Program-made: the position numbers and the translations under genes
Origin: Zarea fungicola
Taxonomy: Eukaryota; Ascomycota; Sordariomycetes; Hypocreales; Cordycipitaceae
DNA: 64,000 nt
NCBI GenBank assembly: GCA_900169235.1
Contig: FWCC01000348.1
Location: 62,001-126,000 of the forward strand
Direction of reading: 5' to 3'
Notes under the pieces: model-generated
What the model saw: the letters and a program-made list of their open reading frames with translations, nothing else
The model's database searches: none
Told to the model about the DNA's origin: nothing
Shown here: positions 31,706 to 41,447 of the stretch, one piece after another
How the letters are laid out: each line of letters begins with the position of its first letter
Numbering within the stretch: position 1 is the stretch's first letter

Positions 31706-32317
31706 CTACTGAGTCCAGAAAGCGACATCAGTCCAGGTGATGGTCGCGGGGCCGGTGCCGCTGTTGGTCGTGTAGCAACCCAGCTTGTTGTAAAAGTTTC
31801 CAGAGGGAGCCTCGTTATCAGTAAACTTGGCAACACCATTGACATACACGGTAAACTTGTTGTTGTCAGTGTCGTGAATAGTGTTAATCTTGACCGTCTT
31901 GCCAACACCAGCAACGCCAGAAGCGATCGTAGCGCCGCCCTCGACGCTGTAGAGATCACTGCCCTTGATAGCGAGAATGAAATAAGGGCCGCTATCTTCA
32001 TCAAAAGTTTGCTGAATGGCAATTTTGTCACCACCTTTGCTGGTGACGGTAAAGGTGCCAGCGAACTGGTGGACTCCCCCAGTATAGTTGTTTCGGTAGC
32101 GACGCTCAGCGCGCAGGTGTCCATTGGAGCAGCCTGGTCCAGAAGTGCTACCATTGGGCTTGCTGGGGATGGTAAAGGTATTGCCACTGACTTTTCCGCC
32201 TGCGCACGTTTGAATATCAAAACTGGATGTCACGGGTTGCCAAGAGCCTCCTCCAATCGGCGTGGCCGCCAGAGTGACACCAGTCATGGCGAGTAACGTG
32301 AGAAAGTTGAACTGCAT
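31706..32317 (-). CDS. secreted jelly-roll polysaccharide lyase-like protein (PL20 glucuronan lyase type)
   Basis: An intronless 203-aa protein starting at ATG 32317. Residues 1-17 (MQFNFLTLLAMTGVTLA) form a signal peptide. The mature part is rich in beta-strand patterns: SFDIQTCAGGKVSG, RYRNNYTGGVHQFAGTF, KGGDKIAIQQTFDEDSGP, FTVYVNGVAKF. It ends in ITWTDVAFWTQ. The overall layout resembles the beta-jelly-roll fold of fungal family-20 polysaccharide lyases, which cut beta-1,4-glucuronan by elimination. I recognise the family only from sequence style, so a related concanavalin-like secreted protein is the alternative. It is expected outside the cell and is probably used for degrading plant, algal or fungal polyuronides. 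A TATA-like box lies ~120 bp upstream. Confidence 0.75.
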   Translation of the reverse strand: MQFNFLTLLAMTGVTLAATPIGGGSWQPVTSSFDIQTCAGGKVSGNTFTIPSKPNGSTSGPGCSNGHLRAERRYRNNYTGGVHQFAGTFTVTSKGGDKIAIQQTFDEDSGPYFILAIKGSDLYSVEGGATIASGVAGVGKTVKINTIHDTDNNKFTVYVNGVAKFTDNEAPSGNFYNKLGCYTTNSGTGPATITWTDVAFWTQ

Positions 32318-33679
32318 TTTGAAAGTGCTGGTCTTTTCTTGCTGTTTTGGAGTATAGAAGTGATGTAAGTAATGCTTTGCGGAAAGAATTTGCAATTGGT
32401 GCTCTGATGTTTTGTTTCTAGGTCATTTGGCCATGTTTTTATATTCAACGACAAGTCGCAACTGCCAAGAAATCTGAACATTGAGCAAACCAATAAGTTT
32501 CTAATTGGCGGATAAATACAATTGCATGTTTATGGCTAGAAGAACTGATCCACGAGACTTCTCCATTTGTGGAAAGTCCCCCAGGCTTGGCAATCCTTGG
32601 CATATTCGGGTCGCATCTTGCTTTGAGCGGTTATCTTTCTTAGTAGATTCATGCATGAAGTGTAAATGCCCTCAAATGGCAGTACATTAATACCGGTTCT
32701 CATCGGCTTCTTACCTTTATTCTTGTATCGAAGTATTATATTGATCTGCAATTTTTGTAGGCTGGACTAAAGAGAGTACAATCCACTGTGCTGAATGCGT
32801 GGCGGAGAAGGGATTGGCTGAGTTATCAGCCCTGGAATAGGATGTACTAGTACACATTAATGGTCAACACCAAGCAGTTCATGAAGGAAACATTGAGAGC
32901 ACTGCACCCAGCGTCGAGGTAACCCTTCGAAGAGCAGGCCGCTTGTTTGCTCTCGAAGATGGTGAATGTAACTGGTGTTGCTCAAGCAGGTGACCTACAA
33001 TGACAAGAATCCTTACCCCATACTTGGCGGATCTTTAAGACTTCATGTAGCTTGAAAGCCAATCGGCAGCCACTAACGGTCGGTAGACCGCGGGGTTGTC
33101 TGTACACCTGAGGCTCAGAGCGATTTGTGGTTGGTGGAATTGCCAATGCCTTGAGAGCTAGTGACAGAAAAGTCCATAGAAAGAATCGCAGGAACAAACC
33201 GCAATTTCCCGGGGTTCTTGCACAATGGAACCATGACTACGGAGAAAGCGGACAAAATCTCACATTACCGGGCTAGCGCTTCGCTATATTGTGGGCGGCA
33301 TTAAGCTGTAGATGATCAGTGCATGAATAGGGCAATGGTCTTTCATTTAAGCTGCTATTGCCACGTAGCCACTTTTACCGGGCTAATTGAGTTGGCTGTT
33401 AAAGTAAACTTAATATAACCGTAACTGGTGTGCTGTGGCGCATTTTGCTCGCAATGCCGATAGCAGCGTGAGTGCTTAACGTGGGGAAATATTTGCTTGG
33501 CAATTTCATTCCAAATCAAAGGCCACGATGAAACCATACTTTGCAAGTGTCCAAGTCCAACACACGCTCTCGCTAATCGGTAACCCGGAGGATAGCATGA
33601 ACGATGGCTGCAATTTGAGAGTGTACTTAAAACGACCCGTATTTTTTGATAGCAGCTGGCAGATTCGCCATCTGACATA
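32318..33679. other. intergenic, nothing recognised
   Basis: Apart from the promoter of the lyase gene, no gene, repeat or RNA was recognised. The 129-codon minus-strand frame at 33355-33744 has no domain features and overlaps the ATG frame at 33680. Confidence 0.45.
32436..32444 (-). promoter_or_regulatory. TATA-like box of the secreted lyase gene
   Basis: It reads ATATAAAAA on the minus strand, about 120 bp before the ATG at 32317. Confidence 0.4.
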
Positions 33680-34015
33680 ATGGCCGGCAACAATGCAGAC
33701 TCATACACGTGTCTTGTTCGTTCAGTCTGGCTGGCTTTGGTCAAAATCTACTTTCTTCTCGCCAGGAGAATCGCGATTCTCGATGGAAAGGGGTGGGACT
33801 CGATGACCACAGTACAAAGGTTCTTTTTCCAATGCCGCCCTGATCCAAGAGAGATCCGTTCATACATTCATCGAGGTAACAATCCCCAAGCAGTGTACAA
33901 TTTCAACTCTCGAAAAATTACTGCCGCACGAATAGAATTCTACAGCACTTTATTGGTTCTCCTTGTTTGGGGCATAGTCTTAGGGGCCATTGGTAGCCTG
34001 GAAACTACCGTGTAA
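33680..34015 (+). CDS. hypothetical small membrane protein (111 aa)
   Basis: An ATG-started frame of 111 codons. A hydrophobic segment near the start (SVWLALVKIYFLLARRIAIL) and another near the end (FYSTLLVLLVWGIVLGAIGSL) suggest a two-pass membrane protein, with a basic loop containing RPDPREIRSYIHRGNNPQAV. No family was recognised. It could be the surviving end of a larger gene, since the second half reads more like the C-terminus of a multi-domain protein. No splice partners were found. Confidence 0.35.
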   Translation: MAGNNADSYTCLVRSVWLALVKIYFLLARRIAILDGKGWDSMTTVQRFFFQCRPDPREIRSYIHRGNNPQAVYNFNSRKITAARIEFYSTLLVLLVWGIVLGAIGSLETTV

Positions 34016-34655
34016 ACGTCCTCGACCTTATGTCCATGTATCAGGAGTAATCTTGTCTACTGAAACTAATCTAACAGTTTAATACAAAATCTCCAGTCCT
34101 GATACGATTCATGAGCAATGAAAAGTCCCGTAAAGTCCTCCATAGGTATTAGTAGTGTAAGAAGCTGGCTAATCGATCGAATGCTATACCTCGGCGGGCA
34201 CTCTCTATACGAGCTGTCGTTGACTGTGGGAAACAAAAGAACCTAAGTCTTCTCTTGTGTTTTGTTCTGAGCTGTAGACCATTTCGAGCCGCCTGGATCC
34301 GGAGAGGTCATCTTCATATTTACAGCAACTCAACGTACTTCTATGTCAAGCCGTCAAGAATAAGCCGCGTCTTTATTTCTTTAAGTCGAATCGCAAATTG
34401 ATGGATCTATGTTAAAGAATGCAATACCACGAAGATTGCCAATCTGGGTCATTGTGCCTGACTGGAAAGCGTGAAACTGTGTAATAATTCCTTCTCTGAG
34501 GGGTCAAGGAGTCAGGATGGCCGTACCGCCCTCCGGGAGATGGTGTGTAGTTTTAGGAGGAACAAGTGATATATAGTGACGTGAAGTATCTGATAGAGAA
34601 TCGGCCGAGCCGCTCCTTGACGTCATCTGTTTCCAGTGTGGAATCAATTTCCAGC
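34016..34655. other. intergenic, nothing recognised
   Basis: No gene or repeat visible. It immediately precedes the possible polyketide-synthase scrap. Confidence 0.4.
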
Positions 34656-34781
34656 ATGAATAGTCAGTCACAGACACCATCAGCCCTAGAGCCGATGGCA
34701 GTCATCGGAAGCGCCTATTCGATAGAAATACTCTGCCAAGGAAAGAAGTGGACAAGGCTGTTGGCGTATGACTTTAATTGA
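34656..34781 (+). pseudogene. possible relic of a polyketide synthase N-terminus
   Basis: The frame from ATG 34656 begins MNSQSQTPSALEPMAVIGSA and continues with a Tyr. This strongly resembles the first residues of fungal highly reducing polyketide synthases, where xPIAVIGxAxRFPG opens the ketosynthase. The expected RFPGG continuation is missing: after ...IGSAY the sequence diverges and ends at a stop within 25 codons. No further ketosynthase motifs occur downstream. I read it as a short remnant left by deletion. Only about 20 residues support the call, so chance similarity is possible. Confidence 0.35.
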
Positions 34782-35747
34782 CTGCATAATAACTCCCATG
34801 TCTTGTTCGGCTGCGGACGCGCGAATGCGATAGTGTCTTCACGATAAACGAGTCTAATAAATTGAAACTATAAAAACAGTTTAAATACTAAAAAAGTTCA
34901 AAAACACTTTGTCTATTAACATAGTATTTATCTTACGACCTGTTATATCATAGTGCGTTCCACGGTCTCTAAGCCTAAGAAATTGAGATGGTTCACACGT
35001 CGGTTACTTGTAACACGCAAGATCTATCTAATCACACCCCAAGTCATGCATTTGATACACACCACCATGCATGCAATAGGTTTTCATCTAGGCTTACACA
35101 CAGCTGTGATATGAAGGAGCTCAAACACCAACCCCACAAACAAGTAAACGCAATCTCAGGACTTCCCCGCAGTAGAATGATTCACGTCAACAATTCTCTT
35201 ACTTTTGTATACATTAGGAGGGTGTTACACGGGAACTCGGCCATTCTTACCGCTATATCGTTTTCGGGATTGCCTAGTCTGGAAAGCTGAACGAAACGAG
35301 GCGGGACTTGTAAGCATGCGGGCGGAACCAAAAGTCTGAACCTGCCTAATTCGGCATCTTGCGGGCGTTTGGGCTTCCACACGAGCCAGCCTTGTCTGAC
35401 GAGTGAGAGTGGCGAGTAGCAGTCCAACACCAAAGAATCAGTACAAGGCGATCCTATAAGCCACAGCGACGTGCTCCAATGCATCTTTCTGGTCCGTGCC
35501 ATGCAGCTGTGACGATAAAGAAATGGTACTTTTGTTTCCGTCAGGGACAAATTCGTCTTTGCCGGAATGCCGATGGAAGCCTACTACTGGAAGGTATTAT
35601 CAAACTGGTCAGCCAAAAATAGAACATGTTGTTCCAAGTACTTCCACGTATATAAGGACTGTTCCCAAGCAACTCCTGTCCTCGTAAACTCTCAAACGCA
35701 CCAATTCACATCTACTACTATCCACCTCGTCTCATATACCGTTCAAG
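34782..35747. other. intergenic upstream of the small secreted peptide
   Basis: No other gene recognised. The last 100 bp carry a TATA box and a C/T-rich leader leading to the peptide gene at 35748. Confidence 0.45.
35649..35656 (+). promoter_or_regulatory. TATA box of the small secreted peptide gene
   Basis: TATATAAG lies 92-99 bp before the ATG at 35748. A pyrimidine-rich leader (CTACTACTATCCACCTCGTC) follows, a layout typical of well expressed fungal genes. Confidence 0.55.
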
Positions 35748-35935
35748 ATGCAGTTCTTCCAGATTGCCAGTTTTATCGCCCTTGCGGGCGCTGCGCTTGC
35801 CGCTCCCGCCCCCGAACCTGCTCGCCGTATGTTTTGAATCTATAAACTAACATCTGGGTTTGCTCGAGTACTGACTATGGTGCAGCCTGGGAGAGTTACT
35901 CCAGCCACCACGAGCTGAAGATGGCTCAGGACTGA
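35748..35935 (+). CDS. 42-aa secreted peptide precursor
   Basis: Two short exons, 35748-35826 and 35886-35935, total 43 codons. The 59-nt intron has gtatgt at its 5' end, ctaac and ctgac branch candidates, and gtgcag at its 3' end. The precursor starts with a clean signal peptide (MQFFQIASFIALAGAALA), then a short Ala/Pro/Glu spacer (APAPEPAR) and a 16-residue polar tail (PWESYSSHHELKMAQD). This layout recalls precursors of small secreted or pheromone-like peptides in Sordariomycetes, in which the spacer is trimmed by dipeptidyl peptidases. There are no cysteines and no repeat of the tail. A TATA box and pyrimidine leader precede it. The function is unknown, and both exons are too short to be found by ordinary ORF scans. 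Confidence 0.65.
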
Positions 35936-37540
35936 GATGTTCAAGTTATTCAATGTATAGAATACATAGAACGCAATTAAATCGTCAAATTCAACCCACG
36001 CTACGGCCGCGGACTGCCCGTGGCCAGATATTACCCGCTGTAGGCAGTACACATTTCGCATGCAGAAAGTCTCTTCTTTCTGATAAATAGCCAAGTCCAT
36101 GTATTTTTGTCAGAAACAATGACATCATTAAAGTGTACCGGCTCCCCACGGCATAAATTGGTGTGTATGAGCTGCTGGTCAGGCTGTGGTGGCAAGCAGT
36201 GGAAGGGTGCAAGAGATGGCAGACACCAATATAGAAGCTACAAGGCTTAATATTGTCCTAGGCTAACAAATCATTCTACCACTATCTAAATATACAAATA
36301 TATAAATATATATATATCCTTTTTTTGGATTAAATACTGGGCTGGGACTGGCACAGTAACAGCGCTGCCAAATCGCGACATATTCGCCCCAAGCTGTGTC
36401 ACTGCAACTGCACCGCACAGCTACTTTTGAAGTGGTATTACTATTTCAAAAGTCATCGCGTTTCTTTCAAATCAGTATCTATTAACCTTTCTGAGCGAGG
36501 GCCAGGAGGCTATTACAGCAGTACATGGTTTCGTTTCCAGTTGGTACAGGCCACCAACAGCGTGGCTTTGACTCTGGAGAGTCCCAATTTTTCTCACGCA
36601 TGGGAACATCGTATTACGCACTTTTGCCGCCATTAATATAGCCATTGAGAAGAAATAACGCTGAATTCTGAGAACTTGGATATAAAGCTGATAATAGCAA
36701 GTACATGACAGTCGATAAGCGTCTCAGTTGACTCTGTTGTAGGATTTACATCTTGGCGTGCCAGCCATTGTGTTTCCTACCCTATGCTTTCGACTGTGTG
36801 CTGGGAGGCTGTTTTGCCTGACGGGTGCCGCTGCGGTGTCCGTACTGTGGTTACTAGTTTTACCGTAGCTGGCTGCTTTAGCCCGGTAATTTTTGAACAG
36901 TGAAAATTCTTGACATATGCAATTGTTCAGCTGCAGACGAATGCTTGCCTCGTTCCCGATCTGGTCAGCCAGCCTTGCTTAGACAGAACTCCGTGGCAAG
37001 AAAAAGGAGTCGCCCAAGGAAGGGATGGCAATCGGGGCAACCAAAAAGCCACAGGAGCTTAGCCCACAGTGCAAAGCCTATCGGACGCAGATCTTGAACG
37101 GGCCTCGGTCTCTATCGGTGCCGCTAGCCCCCATTATCCGAATCACACTATTACCCCTCTTACATGCAACAGAAGTTTGTCTCTGCAATGCGGCTCACCC
37201 TGGAACTGAAAGATAATTTATATGAATTACAGACTCTACCAGTTGCTTCAGATTGATTTCTTTAGTTGTAGCATATTAACATTAAAGTGGCACAGCTGAT
37301 TTGCGTGTCAATCTCAGCCGGAGCAAACTGCCGGCAATTAGACCGAGGCTCCAGTCCAAGCCGCCGGATGGTTGCAAGCCGGAGAGGCTAAAAAAAGTTG
37401 GGGTAGCTGGCTACGTCAACAAACCTAGTAAGAAAAGTAGTTGATGCAATTGTTTTCTTATTCTACTTTTGCATCCCTTTTCAATTCAACTTTGCTTGAA
37501 AGCCTCCTATTCAGTCTCTTCCTCCGCAATCAGCGGCGTC
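35936..37540. other. intergenic, 1.6 kb, nothing recognised
   Basis: It contains an AT-rich run with TATA repeats (36290-36320). Short frames such as 36900-37097 and 37025-37216 have no family features. The MAPEG promoter should lie at its right end. Confidence 0.45.
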
Positions 37541-38107
37541 ATGTCCTTTGTCAGCGCACTCCTCAATGGCGAGGCTAACCTTGCCATTGGCTCCCTGCCA
37601 CTGACGCTCCTCGTCGCGGCGCTGCCGCATTGGTACACCATATACAAGGCCGAGGTGAACAAAGTCCAGGGCGGCTGGTCCAACGAGAACCCGCGCGCGT
37701 TTGTCGCCCGCTTGCATGCAAAAGCCGCGACGGGCAAGAAGCTGACAGAGCTCGAGTCCATGATTCTGCGCGGTCAGTCGGCGCAACAGAATGGCTTTGA
37801 ATGGTGGGCAGTCTGGGCAGCCGCAGTTGTGAGTAGCCGGAACCAGCACCATTCCCAGGAGAAAAAATAATGCTACTCAAAGTATTGAAAGCTAATCGTC
37901 TCCTTTTAGCTCCTCGGCACATGGGCCAAGATTCCTCAGGAGGAAATGACGCGATATGCCATCATTCATGTCGCCTGCCGACTTGTTTACAACTACCTCT
38001 ATGTCACCACATCAAAGCGATCCATGAGCTACCTGCGCACAGCCATCTTCCAGGTCAGCATCTACCCTTCGATTGCAATTTTCTTCAAGGCAGCCACGCT
38101 TCTGTAA
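37541..38107 (+). CDS. MAPEG-family membrane protein
   Basis: Two exons, 37541-37828 and 37910-38107, with an 81-nt phase-0 intron (gtgagt...ccttttag), give 161 aa. The ATG at 37541 replaces a longer frame that opens with TTG. Four hydrophobic stretches are visible: LPLTLLVAALPHW, FEWWAVWAAAVLLG, YAIIHVACRLVYNYLYV and VSIYPSIAIFF. The conserved MAPEG features are the ILRGQSAQQNGFEWW segment and ACRLVYNYLYV. MAPEG proteins (microsomal glutathione transferases and relatives) are ER-membrane homotrimers that use glutathione in detoxification or lipid-mediator metabolism. Fungal members of this short type are mostly uncharacterised. Confidence 0.88.
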
Positions 38108-38793
38108 ATATAATTGGTTGTGACGCGCGTTGGAAATTAATAATTGGTTGAAAAGAAGGATATGGGCGACGTGTGACGGCTGGAACGGATTATCGCAGCG
38201 AGGCCAAATATGAGCACAACGTTTCTCACTTGGATTACGACGATTTAGATACAATTTGCGAGGTTAATTATTAACTAGTGTTAAATGAGCACCGTTGGGT
38301 GGCCTTTTGATCACTCGCCTTGCGCTAGGCAGCACCCTAAGAATTTAAAAAAATCCCTTCTACAATACCATTCGACCGAGATTCTATGCGAGAAGCGCGA
38401 CTTGTTCCGTCTCCATCTGATGCTTGTATTGCCAACACCAAACTGCCGGCCGCCACCAAATTGGTCTGTCACATGTTAGCTAAAGACAGGGAAGCGTTGA
38501 AGAAAGACAAGGAGGCTTAATGCGACTAGAAAAATAGCAGTGACAGAGTGTGACAGAGTGTGACAGAATAATGGTGATAATAAACGTTATATTGTATTGA
38601 TTTCGTTTTTGGAATCTATTTTAGCATGGACCTGCTGGTTGGGCTGTTGGCAGGCGGACGATTTAGTCGTGGGGAGGGTAGTTCAGCAACACTTACTTCA
38701 ATAGTTACCCGGTACAATTAACTAACCTGAACTCGAAGCTAGCCGTCTTTCTGCAAAAAAAAACATGCTGTGATTTCTACCTATCGATAAGAC
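38108..38793. other. intergenic with a 10-bp tandem repeat
   Basis: It contains a short tandem repeat at 38541-38568. At its right end lies a possible small 3' exon of the convergent gene (38750-38705), described with that gene. Nothing else was recognised. Confidence 0.5.
38541..38568. repeat. 10-bp tandem repeat (TGACAGAGTG)
   Basis: Two exact units TGACAGAGTG at 38541-38560 and a third partial unit (TGACAGA) to 38567. Confidence 0.75.
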
Positions 38794-39978
38794 TCACGTT
38801 GAATCTACAGCAGCTGTCATCTTAGCCAGCTCGGCTAATACATCCCGTGTTTCCTCCAACCCAACCTCGTGGACCAGTCGCACCTCACGGCGCAGGCGCT
38901 GAAACGGGGACGTGAATGGAATGCAACCTGGCCCACCTGTCATAGCTCTGTGCGGATCATACAGATTGATAAACGTCTCCCCTGCCGGCCATGAGTTGTC
39001 AAAGGCCTCTTCAGGTGGCTGCGGCCCTAGTATGAGAAGTCTCCTTCCTTCAAAGCGCGGGATGTCGATTGGCCAGCCCGCACTGTCGACTCTGAGTGCT
39101 GAAGGAGGATCACCCTTTGACCAGTCATGGCTCCCCGCTTTATAAGTGTAGAATTGGAACGGGCAAAGAACAGTCTCAGTCTCGCAGTTCTGTGCTTCAC
39201 CGCGCAGGAAGGAAAGAACATCTGGTGCATTCCTTGTGCCAGGGATTCCACCTTGTGTGATGAGCTCATCTGCTATTAGCGCGAAAATGGCGCGATTGGT
39301 AACGAAGCCATCGACTCGGATATGGAAAGACCGCTGTGTCGTCGGCTGCACAACATGCCAAGTTTGGTCAAAGTCGCCGAAAAGAAGCATGCCCAGAAAT
39401 TGGCACTCGGACCGAACGATGGCGGATACACTCTGCTGGAGTTCGATATTGGCCATGGTATTTTGCAGCAACTCGCTGTCGCGCGTGAGCAAGATCACCG
39501 CAGGGTTTATCCACATGTAGTGCAATTGCAGACACATTCTCCCCGCGGGATCGTGCTCGGCATGGGCGTAAAACACGCTGGGAGGGATTGGCTTCCCGTC
39601 AATTGACAGCATGGCCGGCTCGTCGTCGTCGGCTTCCGCGGGCATGTGAGGCAGAATACCATCGGCATAGCGACGCGCGGCTTGGAGAATCAGAGGTAGT
39701 TTCTCAAGCAAAACCTCCAGCTTCCGCGGCTCCGCGCCGGCGTCTATTAGCTTGGCCCCGATATAGGCAGCATTTGCCATGCGATTCGCGTCTTTGACGT
39801 TATAACGAGCAACGTATCCTGCCAAAACATCCAATCCATCATTCAGCTCCGACACTGTGGCTTCGGAGATTGCATCAACGAGGGCCACTCGGCGGTTGAA
39901 GGCCTCTTCGGGGTCGGCTTCATCCACGTGAGGAAGGATCGCTTCACAAAATTCTTCGGCAAGCTCGACGAATGACAT
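38794..39978 (-). CDS. conserved-looking protein of unknown function (394 aa)
   Basis: An ATG-initiated frame with no internal intron. It opens with an acidic helical segment (MSFVELAEEFCEAILPHVDEADPEEAFNRR in two parts) and a long helical region up to residue ~115. A mixed alpha/beta part follows with LQLHYMWINPAVILL, ECQFLGMLLFGDFDQTWHV and FEGRRLLILGPQPPEEAF. No signal peptide, membrane helix or known family was recognised; it is probably cytosolic. The annotated stop overlaps a good donor (AC|gtgagt). A T-rich tract and GCAG follow at about 38751-38758. Splicing there would replace the last residue and add ~15 residues ending at 38705. I cannot decide between the two ends. Confidence 0.7.
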   Translation of the reverse strand: MSFVELAEEFCEAILPHVDEADPEEAFNRRVALVDAISEATVSELNDGLDVLAGYVARYNVKDANRMANAAYIGAKLIDAGAEPRKLEVLLEKLPLILQAARRYADGILPHMPAEADDDEPAMLSIDGKPIPPSVFYAHAEHDPAGRMCLQLHYMWINPAVILLTRDSELLQNTMANIELQQSVSAIVRSECQFLGMLLFGDFDQTWHVVQPTTQRSFHIRVDGFVTNRAIFALIADELITQGGIPGTRNAPDVLSFLRGEAQNCETETVLCPFQFYTYKAGSHDWSKGDPPSALRVDSAGWPIDIPRFEGRRLLILGPQPPEEAFDNSWPAGETFINLYDPHRAMTGGPGCIPFTSPFQRLRREVRLVHEVGLEETRDVLAELAKMTAAVDST

Positions 39979-40547
39979 TGCAGCGAGCAGCTTTGTATTT
40001 GCTATGCGGTCAATTATTTTTCGATTTAATAATCCAGTGCACCCTGTAAGGCGACCAGGACATGCACCAGGTGCGAAAAGCTGGCACGGCCAAGTGCTGC
40101 TCGGAAAGCTGGCTAGCTTGGGTGACGAATTGGGTAGCTCGTACAGGACAGAACTTAGGCCACGAAACTGCTTCTAAAACCATGTCGCTTTCAAATCGCC
40201 TGCATCACACTATTTTCTCTTGAGTCTTTAGCGCCTCTATGTTTGATTACTTGTGCTCGCTTTCTTGTACGGGTTGGTGTGAGCGAGTCAGTCTCAAATT
40301 TGCTTCCCGCTCCATCCAGACTCTACAACGTGTAAATTGAGACATCGGCCATACCCTTTGCTGTAGTAAATATGTAAAATTAAATCAGAAGAACCATGGT
40401 ATTTTAGCAAAAAAGTTGCCTGTTTGACCAATTGTCGCTCGTCGCTGTGGTGCTGTCCCTGCGAGGTAAAGCGCAGCCAGGAAAACACCACAGTCTTCAA
40501 CAGCAGAAATTTGAGCATCAGGTTATCGATCCGTGAGAATTCCCGAT
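39979..40547. other. intergenic, nothing recognised
   Basis: It lies between two co-oriented genes. The minus-strand frame at 40294-40575 overlaps the next gene's 3' end and shows no features. Confidence 0.5.
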
Positions 40548-41447
40548 TCAGCTCTTTTGCTTGCTCTCGAGCCATGACCCAAAACTCCGCAGACCAGGCT
40601 GCAGAGCCCTCATCTGTTCCATGTCTGCACCATAGCCCTTGACGGCGAAAAAAGTAAACATGACGCGCAGGTCCTTGCTTAGCAGCAAGACCAGCCGAGC
40701 CGCAGGACTGGGTACAGTCGGGATTTTGCTGCCGGTTTTTTCAACATACAGCGAATTCAATTGGTCAAATGCCAGTTCATCACCAGCAAGGGACAGTATT
40801 TGGCCGCGATGTGCTCCAGGATCCATGAATGCCTTGGCCGCAAAGATGCCGACATCACGCGTGTCGACCAGCTGGATTGGCTTGGATTTGAGCGTCAATC
40901 GCAGCATCTCCGCGTACACCTTGGCCGTGCTGCCCTCAAAGTTTTGCATAAAGGAAACGGGGCGCAGAATGGTCCAGCTCATCTTGGTACCCTTTGCCTT
41001 GTCAATGAGGTAGTGCTCAAGGCGGTGCTTGCTTGCAAAGTAGGGAACGTCGGTCGGATTGTCTCCGTTTCTGTCAACCGATGTATACACAAAATGTTCG
41101 ACGCCAGCGGCCAGTGCCGCATCTACCAGAGCCTTGCCCTGCTTTTCCTCGACCAACGCGGCGCTCTTGCTGTTGCCGGATTGTTGCATGCTAAAGACAC
41201 CCCAGATTGGCTGCTTGTCTGTCGCCGCCTTGGCAATCTCGAAAACAGCCTCTGTATTATCCAGGGTGCCTTGGAAAAGTGTGATTGTATCTGACAGTTC
41301 GGCCAGTTTTTGTGCGGGCGTGGACATTTTATCCCGCGTCAGTGCGAGAATATGAAACATATCGCGGCCATCAGCAATTAAGGCTTGAATAAGAGCGCGA
41401 CCCTGGTTGCCTGTCGCACCAGTCACCAGCAAGAATTTCTTTTCCAT
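40548..41447 (-). CDS. NmrA-like NAD(P)-binding protein
   Basis: A single-exon frame of 299 aa starting at ATG 41447; the longer frame starts with TTG. The N-terminal LVTGATGNQGRALIQAL is a Rossmann-fold GxxGxxG dinucleotide site of the atypical short-chain dehydrogenase/NmrA type. HFVYTSVDRNGDNPTDVPYF and the later WTILRPVSFMQNF are the usual central landmarks of this family. There is no classical YxxxK catalytic pair in the expected place, although SKHRLEHYL follows. Fungal members act as redox-sensing regulators or as small-molecule reductases; which applies here is unknown. No signal or membrane segment is seen. It is flanked by unknown genes. Confidence 0.88.
   Translation of the reverse strand: MEKKFLLVTGATGNQGRALIQALIADGRDMFHILALTRDKMSTPAQKLAELSDTITLFQGTLDNTEAVFEIAKAATDKQPIWGVFSMQQSGNSKSAALVEEKQGKALVDAALAAGVEHFVYTSVDRNGDNPTDVPYFASKHRLEHYLIDKAKGTKMSWTILRPVSFMQNFEGSTAKVYAEMLRLTLKSKPIQLVDTRDVGIFAAKAFMDPGAHRGQILSLAGDELAFDQLNSLYVEKTGSKIPTVPSPAARLVLLLSKDLRVMFTFFAVKGYGADMEQMRALQPGLRSFGSWLESKQKS

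Noticed and set aside
33355..33744. 129-codon minus-strand frame
   Set aside because: No domain features; it overlaps the ATG of a plus-strand frame with two clear membrane segments.
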